Origin: JACMLX01 sp040384325
GTDB taxonomy: Bacteria > Gemmatimonadota > Gemmatimonadetes > Gemmatimonadales > Gemmatimonadaceae
Assembly (NCBI GenBank): GCA_040384325.1
Contig: JAZKJL010000005.1
Span: forward strand, 186,001 to 250,000
Direction of reading: 5' to 3'
DNA length: 64,000 nt
The translations under genes and the position numbers were made by a program. The number at the start of each line of letters is the position of its first letter. The stretch's first letter is position 1. Below are positions 50,261 through 60,448 of the stretch, piece by piece. A model generated the notes under the pieces. The model ran no database searches. It was not told the origin of the DNA and saw only the letters and a program-made list of their open reading frames with translations.

Positions 50261-52828
50261 TCAGCTCGCGCCGACGACCTGCTCGTAAGCCGCATCACCC
50301 TTCAGGGGGCGGAAATACCAGCCCGGATCCTTGCGGAACGCCTCGATGCGCTGCGGATTCGCGGCCAGATATTCCTTCAGCAACCGCACCGCATCCGCCT
50401 TGTCGCCCAGCTGCGCGCGGACGAAGGCACCGCGGAAGGCGAGATCGCGCAGCGGATCCATCGCCGGCGTGCCAAGCGAGCCGTTCACCACCCGGCGCGC
50501 GCTGTCGGCGAGGGCCGGTGCGCCATCCTTCGCCGCCCGCGCGATGACCGCCGCCACCAGCATGTTCTCCGTCAGTCCTTCCAGTTCCTTCGCCGCCGGC
50601 GGTACCAGCGCCACGGCGGAGTCGCGCAGCGCCCACGCCAGCGTCACGTCAGGCGCCTCGGTGCCGGTGGAGAGCATGTACAGGCGGCAGCGCATCGTGC
50701 GCACGTCGCTCGGGAACCGCCGGCGCGCCTCGGCGCACCACTGCCCCGCCTTCTGGAACTGTTCGAGGTCGTAGCTGGCGTTGAACAGCCGCGACAGGAT
50801 CACGTTCGCGTTGGAGAGGAACTCGTCGGCGGAGTACGCCTGCTGCGCCGCCAGCACCACGTCGGTCGGCCCGAACTCGGGCGTCTGGTAGTAGAGGTGC
50901 GACAACATCGCGAACGCGCCGGCCTGAAAACGATTGATCGTCGTGGCGCGCACCAGGTCATCCTGCGCCTGCTTCAGCGCCAGCGCCTTCTTCGTCGCAT
51001 CGGTCTCGATCCCCGACAGCCAGCCGAAGTAGCGCAGGCTGCCGCGCGCCTCGAGGGCGTCGGAGTCGTCGGCGTCGATCGCCAGAGCGCTGTCGCTGAG
51101 GATCACGCCGTTGCTCACCCACTGCGAGATCGCCACCATGTCACGACCGGCCAGTCTGGCGCGCCGATAGGCCATGAAGGCGCGGCGGGTGAACGGCTCC
51201 GGCCACGCCGGGTCGGCCTTGGATGCCAGCACGAACAGCGAGTCGGCGCTGGTGAACCGCTTGCCCACCGTGGGCGCGTCACCGGCACTGATCGCGGCCT
51301 CGGCCTGCTTCCACGCCTGCTCTCCGCGCTGCGCGAACAGCCAGGCATCGGGGCTGGCGGTGCGCACACGCGTCTCCTTCAGCTTCAGCTCCGCGCCCAG
51401 CTTGTCGCGGATCATGTCCGACGCCACCACCGCGATCGAGTCGCGCAGCGCCAACTGCTGGTCGAGCGCCAGCGAGATGTTCTTCTTGCCGAGGTTCACG
51501 CCCGAGGCATCGTCGAGGAACACGTTGACGCGCACCCGACCGGCGTCCTTCACCACCGTGCCGCGCACCAGGTAGCCGGCGCGCAGCTCACGCGCCACGC
51601 TGTCGTCGGACACCGCGCGTCCGCGGAATTTTTCCACGCCGGTGCGCGAGATGGTGGTGAAGCTGGCGGTGCTGGTGGAGAGCGTGCGGATCAACTCCTC
51701 CGTCAGTCCGTCGGCCAGCGGCCCGAGCGACGAATCCGCGGACTCGTCGCTGAAGTAGAGCACCGCGAGTCGGTTGGAGTTCTCCACCGCCGACGCCTTG
51801 GGCGTGCCGGCGGCCAGCGTCCAGGCACCGATGCCGCCACCGGCCACCAGCACCACCGCCGCCGCCAGCGTGGCCGGCTTTCGCCACCACGGCGTGACGT
51901 CCATGTCGGCGACACGATGCGTGGAGGTGCGGCCGCGCACGGAGCGCGTGCGCATGGTGGAGGTGGTGCCCATCGCGACGCCCATCATCTCGATGAAGGC
52001 GTGTGCGGTCTGCGGGCGATCCGCCGGCACCTTGCCCATCACCGCGAAGATCGCTTCCTCGATCTCCTCCGGCACGGCGTTGCGAACGATGCGCACGCTC
52101 GGCACCTGCTCCATCACGTGCCGCGCCATGATCGCCATCGAGCTCTTGCCGAGAAACGGCGGCTCGCCGGCCAGCATCTCGTAGAGCATGCACCCGAGGC
52201 TGTAAAGGTCCGCCGTCGGTCCCACCACTTCACCGGCGGCCTGCTCCGGCGCCATGTACACCGGCGTGCCGACCGCCATGCCGGTCTGCGTCAGCTTGGC
52301 CTGGCCGGCCTCACTGGCCGCCTTGGCGATGCCGAAGTCCGCCACCAGCGCATGCTCGCCGGAGAGCAGGATGTTCTCCGGCTTGATGTCGCGGTGCACG
52401 ATGCCCTGCTGGTGCGCGTATCCCAGCGCATCGGCCACTTCCATCGTGAGCCGGATCGCATCGTCCACCGGCAGCTGCCCTTCCCGATCGAGGCGGTCAC
52501 GCAGCGACTCACCGCGCACGAACGGCATCACGTAGTACATCAAGCCATCGAAGACACCCGAGTCGTACATGCCGAGGACGTGCGGGTGCTGCAGCTTGGC
52601 CGCGAGCTTGATCTCGCGCTCGAATCGTTCGGCGCCGATCGACGCTGCCATCTCTGGCAGCAGCACCTTGATGGCGACCTCGCGCTCGTGCTTGACGTCG
52701 TTGGCGAGGTAGACGGTGGCCATGCCGCCACGGCCGAGCTCGCGCTGCACGTCGTAGCGGCCAGCGAGTGAGGCGCGCAACCGCTGGAGCGTGTCATCCG
52801 AGCCGCCGGGTGGCGGCGCCACACGCAT
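50261..52828 (-). CDS. membrane serine/threonine protein kinase with TolB/FlgO-like output region
   Basis: An 855-residue kinase (887 if the upstream zinc ribbon is translated). Kinase domain about 24-282: GRGGMATVY (32-40), VAIK (K54), HRDIKPEN (145-152), DFG (164-166), APE (193-195). One membrane helix at about 319-340 separates it from an extracytoplasmic region: first a TolB/FlgO-like domain (RLAVLYFSDESADSSLGPL, LADGLTEELIRTLS, AGYLVRGTVVKDAGRVRV), then TPR-like helices to the C-terminus. This architecture is frequent in Gemmatimonadota and Acidobacteria. It presumably phosphorylates cytoplasmic partners in response to an external state; targets are unknown. No operon partners on this strand. 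Confidence 0.92.
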   Translation of the reverse strand: MRVAPPPGGSDDTLQRLRASLAGRYDVQRELGRGGMATVYLANDVKHEREVAIKVLLPEMAASIGAERFEREIKLAAKLQHPHVLGMYDSGVFDGLMYYVMPFVRGESLRDRLDREGQLPVDDAIRLTMEVADALGYAHQQGIVHRDIKPENILLSGEHALVADFGIAKAASEAGQAKLTQTGMAVGTPVYMAPEQAAGEVVGPTADLYSLGCMLYEMLAGEPPFLGKSSMAIMARHVMEQVPSVRIVRNAVPEEIEEAIFAVMGKVPADRPQTAHAFIEMMGVAMGTTSTMRTRSVRGRTSTHRVADMDVTPWWRKPATLAAAVVLVAGGGIGAWTLAAGTPKASAVENSNRLAVLYFSDESADSSLGPLADGLTEELIRTLSTSTASFTTISRTGVEKFRGRAVSDDSVARELRAGYLVRGTVVKDAGRVRVNVFLDDASGVNLGKKNISLALDQQLALRDSIAVVASDMIRDKLGAELKLKETRVRTASPDAWLFAQRGEQAWKQAEAAISAGDAPTVGKRFTSADSLFVLASKADPAWPEPFTRRAFMAYRRARLAGRDMVAISQWVSNGVILSDSALAIDADDSDALEARGSLRYFGWLSGIETDATKKALALKQAQDDLVRATTINRFQAGAFAMLSHLYYQTPEFGPTDVVLAAQQAYSADEFLSNANVILSRLFNASYDLEQFQKAGQWCAEARRRFPSDVRTMRCRLYMLSTGTEAPDVTLAWALRDSAVALVPPAAKELEGLTENMLVAAVIARAAKDGAPALADSARRVVNGSLGTPAMDPLRDLAFRGAFVRAQLGDKADAVRLLKEYLAANPQRIEAFRKDPGWYFRPLKGDAAYEQVVGAS

Positions 52829-52924
52829 CGCGGCGTATTCGAGCGTGAAGTTGAGCCCGCAGCGGCTGCAGAAGATCGCATCTTCGGCGGTCGAGGCTCC
52901 ACACTTCGAACAGGACGTAGGCAG
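52829..52924 (-). other. in-frame zinc-ribbon extension of the kinase (CTG start candidate)
   Basis: The kinase frame stays open upstream of its first ATG and encodes a textbook zinc ribbon: PTSCSKCGAS then AIFCSRCGLNF (two CxxC pairs 11 residues apart). The only plausible start is CTG at 52924, which has GGAG 8 bases before it; no ATG, GTG or TTG occurs before the in-frame TAG. Related kinases often begin with such a ribbon. Either a CTG start is used or the original start has been lost. Confidence 0.55.
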
Positions 52925-53132
52925 ACCGCACTCCAGCCAGAGTTTCAGCGACGTGACGCACTACGTTGCAGCACGTGTCGGCGTCGTGCAACAACGCCGC
53001 CGGTGGCGGCAATCCTGCCGGCGGCGCCTGGATGTCGACGCGCGCCTGTAGAGAGCCCTACAGTAACCGCGTCGTTATGCGTTGCCAATCTTGCGACAGC
53101 GCACCCAGCATCATCTGACCATCGGTCGAAGG

Positions 53133-54335
53133 TCAGCGGCGACGGGCGGTGATCAGCACCGCGATCTCATCCGGCCGCGGATTGATGAAGTCCAGCCGAA
53201 CTCGGCCGTCGCGCAGCGTCGAGACCGTGGCCGGGATCGTACTGTTGGTGAGCATCCACCCAGCCGGCAGCACGACCGCGTTCGCCGGTCGTCCGAACCC
53301 GCGGTCCCAGATCAGCTCGTCGTTCACCACACGATAGCGCGCAGAATCGGTGTAGGTCTCGAACATCCGCAGCCGCACCGACGTCCCGGGCGCCACGGCA
53401 GGAAAGCGAAACACCACCACCTCGGTGGTCGGCGTCACGTCGGGCACGGCCAGTCCCGCCCGGGTGATCGCGGCGCCCTTCAGCACCGCATGCTGCAGCG
53501 GCTCGCCGCTATCGAGGTTCACCGCCCGCGGATTCGTCACGGTGCTCCCGGCGCGCACGATGTTGAGGTAGGTGGCGGTGCCCTGGCGCGCCTCCGTGTA
53601 GTCGTGATACAGGTCGAAGGCGTGCGTCTCGGGTTGCTGCAGGTGGTAGACGATCTCGCGATCCTGGTGCGCCCGTTCGGTGAGCCGGCCGGCCATGGCC
53701 GACACGCCAGCGCGCAGCGTGGGCGCCGGCACCGCGCGCAGCGTCACCGCCGCTTCCGATGGCGTGGCGTTCCAGAAGCTGATGCCGACGCGACCATCGG
53801 CCTCCTGCAGCACCTGCGCCGGGAAGGTCGACGCGACCAGCTGGTAACCCATCGGCAGCACCACCGCGTTGCGCTTGATGCCGAGTGGTCGCGTGAAGAC
53901 CAGCGTATCGCCGCGGGTGAAGTAGCTGAGCCGATCCTCGTAGGTCTTGAGGATCAGCACCCGCTGTTCGCCGCCATCGGCCGGCACCGGCCGCGCCAGC
54001 GTGACACGGATGTAGGTCTGCAGGCTGTCGCCGCGCACTCCGCCCGCACGCGCCACCGACGCGCCCACCTCCTCGAACGCCAGCGGCTTCCCCGATGCGC
54101 GATCGAGCACGCTCTCGTCGGTGGCGATGCTGCCCTTCCGGATCGGGTTGAAGTAGTACGCGGCGCCTGGCGTGGTGGCGCTCACTTCGTAGATGATGCG
54201 GAACTTCCCCGAGCCCGGCGCCAGCAGTTCGTAGCGTGTGTATGCATCGGCGTCGGTCTGGCGCGCCGGCTCCTGCGCGTGCACCGCCGCGGCCGTGCAG
54301 GTGGCGACGGCGATGACGGTGATGCGATGGCGCAT
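53133..54335 (-). CDS. secreted protein of unknown function
   Basis: A 400-residue exported protein (signal to about AAAVHAQE, residue 21) that I do not recognise. It looks entirely beta-stranded and contains two similar halves: FRIIYEVSATTPGAAYYFNP with a later VTNPRAVNLDSGEPL, and twice a segment of the form R-x-x-NAVVLPxG(YW)xLxxSTxPA (KRNAVVLPMGYQLVASTFPA and RPANAVVLPAGWMLTNSTIPA), each followed by DGRV and a strand. The internal duplication suggests two equal domains. Divergent from the next gene across 184 bases. It may be a cell-surface or periplasmic binding protein. Confidence 0.7.
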   Translation of the reverse strand: MRHRITVIAVATCTAAAVHAQEPARQTDADAYTRYELLAPGSGKFRIIYEVSATTPGAAYYFNPIRKGSIATDESVLDRASGKPLAFEEVGASVARAGGVRGDSLQTYIRVTLARPVPADGGEQRVLILKTYEDRLSYFTRGDTLVFTRPLGIKRNAVVLPMGYQLVASTFPAQVLQEADGRVGISFWNATPSEAAVTLRAVPAPTLRAGVSAMAGRLTERAHQDREIVYHLQQPETHAFDLYHDYTEARQGTATYLNIVRAGSTVTNPRAVNLDSGEPLQHAVLKGAAITRAGLAVPDVTPTTEVVVFRFPAVAPGTSVRLRMFETYTDSARYRVVNDELIWDRGFGRPANAVVLPAGWMLTNSTIPATVSTLRDGRVRLDFINPRPDEIAVLITARRR

Positions 54336-54519
54336 GGGAAGGACGCTGTGCGTGAGATGTCCCGGCGAGACGCCTGACTCTACCGCGCCGCGCGCTGTCG
54401 TGCCATGTGCGCCGTACTGCGACACGGCGGCGTTAGACTCAGCGCACCACCACGCACTGTCTCACGGCGTTGCCGCGCTGGCCGTGAAGCAGCCACCACC
54501 GCAACCGACTCGGTCACCG

Positions 54520-55269
54520 ATGCCATCACCGGTTCGCTCGATCACGACGCGTGTCGTGACGCTCGCGATGTTCGTCGCCGCACCACTCGCCGCCCAGTTG
54601 ACACCGGCGCCGGTGGCCGAGGTGCGCCAGCTGGTGACCTTCCTGTTCCAGCCCGGGAGAGCCGCAGACGCGATCGCGATCTACGAGTCGATGCTCAAGC
54701 CGATCTACCGCGATGTGGCACCGCTCCGTCGATTCCGCGGCTATCGCGAGGCGGAAAGCCCGGAACCGATGGACCTGATGGTCAGCAGCAGCTACGCGGG
54801 CATGGCCGGCATGGATGCCGCCAACGCGGCGCTGCGCGCGCCACGCCCGTCGGGCGCTTCGGCGTTCGCGCTCTACGGCACGCTGGCAACGATGTCGCAA
54901 TCGCATCACGACCAGTTCGTGGAGATCCTTCCCGCGCTCAGCGACACACCGGACGACAGCGCCGGCATCACCGTCTTCGAGTACCTGCGCCTTGCACCGG
55001 GCAAGCAACAGCGATTCCCGACCCTGCTCTTCACCGACATGCGGCGTATCGAGCGCGAGGCAGCGCTCTATCGCTGGTCGGAGACCGGCCGCCTGCTGGT
55101 CAGCGACGGATGGGATTTCCTGCGCATCCACCACATGCGTTCTCTCGCCGACTGGCAGCGTTACCGCGACGTGCAGCGCCTCGGTCCCGCCGGCGAGGCG
55201 ATGCAGGGCATGATCGCGGCACGCAAAGCGGTGATCCTGCGACTCGAACCACGACTCTCGGTGCGCTGA
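54520..55269 (+). CDS. secreted protein of unknown function
   Basis: A 249-residue exported protein (signal ending near APLAAQL, residue 26). The body is mostly helical with ADAIAIYESMLKPIYRDVAPL, GYREAESPEPMDLMVSSSYAG and strand pieces such as ITVFEYLRLAPGKQQRF with RLLVSDGWDFLRIHH. It resembles a dimeric alpha/beta-barrel stress-type fold, but no family could be named. The ATG at 54520 starts the signal; the frame upstream overlaps the divergent gene. The gene is convergent with the serine hydrolase, with 6 bases between stop codons. Confidence 0.6.
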   Translation: MPSPVRSITTRVVTLAMFVAAPLAAQLTPAPVAEVRQLVTFLFQPGRAADAIAIYESMLKPIYRDVAPLRRFRGYREAESPEPMDLMVSSSYAGMAGMDAANAALRAPRPSGASAFALYGTLATMSQSHHDQFVEILPALSDTPDDSAGITVFEYLRLAPGKQQRFPTLLFTDMRRIEREAALYRWSETGRLLVSDGWDFLRIHHMRSLADWQRYRDVQRLGPAGEAMQGMIAARKAVILRLEPRLSVR

Positions 55270-55275
55270 CCGGCG

Positions 55276-55280
<5 letters not shown>
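55265..55280. terminator. hairpin spanning two convergent stop codons
   Basis: GCTGAC and GTCAGC form a 6-bp stem around CGGC. The stem contains the TGA of both convergent genes (55267-55269 on plus, 55276-55278 on minus). It is short and without T-run, so termination is tentative. Confidence 0.35.
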
Positions 55281-56787
<1,507 letters not shown>

Positions 56788-56925
56788 GACGGACTCGCGT
56801 GTTGGGGTGGACACGGCTCGGCTGGATCGTATCGCCGGGACCACGGCGCGACAGCTGGCGGCATCCTCACGCCGCCCGACGCCGTATCGATGCTGGCGCG
56901 TTTCGGCTGCTGAAGCGAGCGGCGG

Positions 56926-58227
56926 TCAGCGCGTGATGGACAGTTCCAGCGTCACCCATCCGCCGCGGATCGGATCACTGAAGCTCTGGCTGCGTGTGCG
57001 ACGGGGGAAGCGCGCCGACACCGTCTGGCCCACGCTGCCGAAGGCGCCACCGACTTCCGGCGTGACGGTCACGCGGCGACCGATCGGGATCGACACACCG
57101 AGGCTGGCGCTGGCGGTGGTGCCGCTGGCGTCGAGGGTGGTGGGGATGCCGTTGACGGTGGTCTGTGCATTGCTCGTTTCGCGCAACACGCTCAGCATCG
57201 GCAGCACGCTCAGCGCACCGGCGGGAATGGCCACCGCGATGGTGGTGCCGAGGAAGTCACCGATGGGAATGATGCGCGTCGCCACGTCGGGCCGTTCGAG
57301 ATCCACCGGCCGTGAATAGAAGGCGTTGACGGTGAGGAACCCGGTGCCGTCGCTACCGAAGAAGCGCATCAGGCGGCCGTCCACCGTCAGCATGCCGCCG
57401 CCGGGGAAGAGATTGCGGCCGTCGAGTGAGTCGGTGAAGCTGCGCGTCAGTTCCACGCCCGCGCCGACGGTGGTCTCGCCAGCGACCCGCGTCACACCGA
57501 GGCCACCGCGCACCGTCGTGCCGCGCCAGCTCACCGCATCGGTGCCACTCGGCTCGGGGTCGTACTCCACGCCGGTCCGCAGCGACAGCGAGACGCCGCC
57601 ACCGATCGGCTGCGTGAGCGCGTATCGCATGCCGATCCGCGAGGCGATGCCGAGTGCACTGGCATCGAGGTCGATGGTGCTGGTGCCCACCGCACCGATG
57701 GCCTGCGCCTGCGATGCGCTGAGTGTGCCCGGCGACGACATCGACTGCGCGAAGATGCGCAGCGTATCGGCGGTGCGCAGTCGGACGTCGAGTCGTACGC
57801 TGGCGGGAGAGGTGCCGCCGAATTCCACCGGCGGACGGTCGTCGGTGGCGGTGGTGTCGCCGCTGTAGGCCACCGGTGTCAGGTCGAGGCGCAGCGTGGC
57901 GCGACGGAATCGCCCCACCCAACCCGCGTAGGACGCCTGCTCCGTGGCGCGCACGCCGCCGACGGTGTAACGCCGGTAGGTGGGTCGCACGGTGAACGAC
58001 TGCCGGAACGCCGGCGGCGCGAGCAGCGGCTCCTCGGCCAGGATGTCGAGCGTGTCGGCCAGCACGTCGGCGATGATGCTGTCGCGCACCCGGGTGCTGA
58101 GCGTGTCGCTGCGCGGGCGCGTGGGCTGTGCCACGAGCGGCGCGGTGGCCAGAAACGGCACGGCCGCCAGCAAGGCCCGGAGGGCGATGCGGACGGCGCG
58201 TGACGGAATCGGTGCTGCAACGTGCAT
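56926..58227 (-). CDS. secreted outer-membrane beta-barrel-like protein
   Basis: A 433-residue exported protein (signal ending near APLVAQP). After an acidic linker with TLDILAEEPLLAPPAF the sequence is a series of alternating strands: QSFTVRPTYRRYTVGGV, RATLRLDLTPVAYSGD, RLDVRLRTADTLRIFAQ, RIGMRYALTQPIGGGVSLS, TTVGAGVELTRSF and a C-terminal GGWVTLELSIT with strand-like end. It has the look of a 14-18-stranded barrel without a known family. ATG 58227 is chosen over the GTG three codons upstream. Confidence 0.65.
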   Translation of the reverse strand: MHVAAPIPSRAVRIALRALLAAVPFLATAPLVAQPTRPRSDTLSTRVRDSIIADVLADTLDILAEEPLLAPPAFRQSFTVRPTYRRYTVGGVRATEQASYAGWVGRFRRATLRLDLTPVAYSGDTTATDDRPPVEFGGTSPASVRLDVRLRTADTLRIFAQSMSSPGTLSASQAQAIGAVGTSTIDLDASALGIASRIGMRYALTQPIGGGVSLSLRTGVEYDPEPSGTDAVSWRGTTVRGGLGVTRVAGETTVGAGVELTRSFTDSLDGRNLFPGGGMLTVDGRLMRFFGSDGTGFLTVNAFYSRPVDLERPDVATRIIPIGDFLGTTIAVAIPAGALSVLPMLSVLRETSNAQTTVNGIPTTLDASGTTASASLGVSIPIGRRVTVTPEVGGAFGSVGQTVSARFPRRTRSQSFSDPIRGGWVTLELSITR

Positions 58228-58271
58228 GCAACTCACTCTGATCGGCGTGGCACCAGCCGACGAGTGCCGGC

Positions 58272-58700
58272 TTACGGCGTGTCCGTGCCCGGCTTGGTGG
58301 CGGCCGGATTGGTGGGACGGTTGGCGGCGCGGTACGCTTTGAGATCCGCAGCCATCTGGTCACCGGTAATCGTACCAGCCTTCACCTGCGCGCGCAGTTC
58401 GGCCGCCTTCTCGCGCAGGCCCATCTGGTACGCGCGCATGTCGCGACGGAACTCGACCTGCTCGACCGGCATGGTGCTGGCCCGCTCGGCACGGCGGGCA
58501 CGCGCGGCCTCGCGCTGCTCCGGCGTCATTGCCGCGCGCCGCTCGAGGGCCGCCTCACGACGGGCCACGGCGGCCTCGCGGCGCTCCAGCATCTGCTCGC
58601 GGCGGGTGGTGGCCGGGTTGGTGGTGCTGGCGCCCTGCGCCTGGATTGCGGGCACGGCCAGCAGCGCGATGGCGGCAAGGGTCAGGAAGCGGTGCGTCAT
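58272..58700 (-). CDS. small secreted charged coiled-coil protein
   Basis: A 142-residue exported protein (signal ending IQAQGAST). The mature part is a long helix with many Arg, Glu and Ala residues: RREQMLERREAAVARREAAL, ALERRAAMTPEQREAARARR, then MRAYQMGLREKAAELRAQVK, with a Pro/Thr-rich tail. The layout recalls the Spy/CpxP or LTXXQ-type periplasmic helical proteins, though the LTxxQ motif reads MTPEQ. It could be a small chaperone or scavenger. A second Arg-rich secreted protein follows upstream on the same strand. Confidence 0.65.
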   Translation of the reverse strand: MTHRFLTLAAIALLAVPAIQAQGASTTNPATTRREQMLERREAAVARREAALERRAAMTPEQREAARARRAERASTMPVEQVEFRRDMRAYQMGLREKAAELRAQVKAGTITGDQMAADLKAYRAANRPTNPAATKPGTDTP

Positions 58701-58778
58701 GTCAGGACCTCGAACGAAGGGAAGTATCGGCACGGCCGCCGCGTGCTGGCGGCGACCGGCTGGAATCGCTGGACGGGC

Positions 58779-59120
58779 TTACGGGGTGCGACGCAGGTCG
58801 CGCACATCGCGGCGGCGGTCGCGCTTGTCACTGCGCAGGTCCCGCTTGTCGCGACGCAACTCACGACGGTCGCCCTTGATCTCGCGGCGCTCGGCGCCGG
58901 TCACGCGACCATCCGCCCGCGCCGAGCGCACGTCGCTGCGGATTTCGCGGCGATCACTCCGGATCTCGCGGCGGTCACCGCGGATCTCGCGATTGTCGCG
59001 GCGGAGCTCACGGGCTTCGCGACCCACATCCGCATTGGCGCCGGCGGCACGGGCCTGGGCCTGCACGGCAACCGGGGCGGCCAGCAGTGCGGCGGCGAAC
59101 ATCAGGGTCTGGAAACGCAT
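58779..59120 (-). CDS. small secreted protein of Arg/Asp heptad repeats
   Basis: A 113-residue exported protein with a clear signal (ALLAAPVAVQAQ). The mature protein is nearly all seven-residue units of the form R-E/D-I/L-R/K-x-D-x: RELRRDN, REIRGDR, REIRSDR, REIRSDV, then after a short break REIKGDR, RELRRDK, RDLRSDK, RDRRRDV. Such a pattern should form a long charged helix with a single hydrophobic stripe. I know no function for it. The DNA repeats are similar at the nucleotide level, so copy number may vary between strains. It is 78 bases upstream of the other Arg-rich gene. Confidence 0.65.
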   Translation of the reverse strand: MRFQTLMFAAALLAAPVAVQAQARAAGANADVGREARELRRDNREIRGDRREIRSDRREIRSDVRSARADGRVTGAERREIKGDRRELRRDKRDLRSDKRDRRRDVRDLRRTP

Positions 59121-59357
59121 CGGAGATCTCCTGCGGCGGGTGCCGCGTCTGGGCATCGGTCAGTGCCATGGTGGCTTCACAGGTACAGACGGCCCAGCTG
59201 CCCGGACGTTAAGTCGCGGCGGCATGTCGGGGAGGGTCAGGCTCCCGGCGGGCTCCCGATGACGCGGCGGGCAGGCGGCGAGGAAACCGGGCCCGCCATG
59301 TCGCTCCGGCGCCGCCGCACGGTATCGTTGGGGCACGACCTTCACCCGCCGAATCCC

Positions 59358-60446
59358 ATGCCGCTCACCCGTCGCGACTTCATCGCCCGCACCGCCGCCT
59401 CCGCCGCGTCGCTCACGCTCACCGAGCGCCTGCACGCGATGCGGCTGGCGGACCCAATGCTGCCTGCCACGGTCGGTGCGGCGGCGCCGCGCGTGATCAG
59501 TTCCACCAACGGATTGCGCGGTGTGGCGCGGGCGTACGAGATGCTGCAGCGCGGTGACGACACGCTGGATGCGATCATCGCCGGCGTGAACATCCAGGAG
59601 CTGGATCCCGACGACAATTCGGTGGGCCTCGGCGGCCTGCCGAACGAGGACGGCGTGGTGCAGCTCGATGCCAGCTGCATGCACGGCCCCACGCGGCGCG
59701 CCGGCTCGGTGGGCTGCATCGAGGACATCGCGACGCCGTCGCTGGTGGCCAAGGCGGTGATGGACTACACCGACCACATCATGCTGGTCGGTGATCATGC
59801 AAGAAAGTTCGCACTCGAGATGGGCTTCACGCCGCAGAACCTGCTGACGCCCAAGTCGCGCCAGAACTGGCTGCGCTGGCGTGCGCGGCTCAATCCGGGC
59901 GATTTCCGTCTCGACTTCGACGACGACGTGGCGATCGCCAACACGCACGGCACCATCAACATGAATTGCGTGAACGCGAAGGGTGAGATGAGCAGCGTGA
60001 CCACCACCAGCGGCATGGCCTACAAGGTGGCCGGGCGGGTGGGTGACAGCCCGATCATCGGTGCCGGGCAGTACTGCGACCAGTCCGCGGGCGCTGCCGG
60101 TTCCACGGGACGCGGCGAGGCCAACATCAAGGCTTGCGGTGGCTTCCTGACGGTGGAGTTCATGCGCCAGGGCCTGTCGCCGGAACAGGCGTGCCTCAAG
60201 ATGCTGGAGCGCGTGGTGAGCATGACCGAGTCTCGCCTGCTGAACGACAAGGGTCGCCCGCGCTTCGATCTCGAGGTCTACGCACTGGCGAAGGATGGCC
60301 GCTACGGCAGCGCCAGCCTCTACGAAGGCGGCAGCTTCGCCGTCGCCGACGAGAAGGGCGCGCGGATCGAGAAGTCGGCGTATCTCTTCCGGAAGTCGGA
60401 GTTCCCCACCGGCGCCGTGCCGGTGCAGCGCGCACGCGCACGCTGA
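59358..60446 (+). CDS. N4-(beta-N-acetylglucosaminyl)-L-asparaginase (glycosylasparaginase)
   Basis: A 362-residue Ntn-hydrolase precursor. The N-terminus MPLTRRDFIARTAAS is a twin-arginine signal, so the folded enzyme is exported. Family segments: NGLRGVARAYEMLQRGDDTLDA, LGGLPNEDGVVQLDASCMHG, a linker ending DVAIANTHGT with Thr199 as the self-cleavage nucleophile (HGTINMNCVN), SSVTTTSGMAYKVAGRVGDS and GAGQYCDQSAGAAGSTGRGE. It removes asparagine from N-linked glycan stumps or hydrolyses related beta-aspartyl amides. It is followed directly by a GH30 glycosidase and an amidase. Confidence 0.93.
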   Translation: MPLTRRDFIARTAASAASLTLTERLHAMRLADPMLPATVGAAAPRVISSTNGLRGVARAYEMLQRGDDTLDAIIAGVNIQELDPDDNSVGLGGLPNEDGVVQLDASCMHGPTRRAGSVGCIEDIATPSLVAKAVMDYTDHIMLVGDHARKFALEMGFTPQNLLTPKSRQNWLRWRARLNPGDFRLDFDDDVAIANTHGTINMNCVNAKGEMSSVTTTSGMAYKVAGRVGDSPIIGAGQYCDQSAGAAGSTGRGEANIKACGGFLTVEFMRQGLSPEQACLKMLERVVSMTESRLLNDKGRPRFDLEVYALAKDGRYGSASLYEGGSFAVADEKGARIEKSAYLFRKSEFPTGAVPVQRARAR

Positions 60447-60448
60447 CG

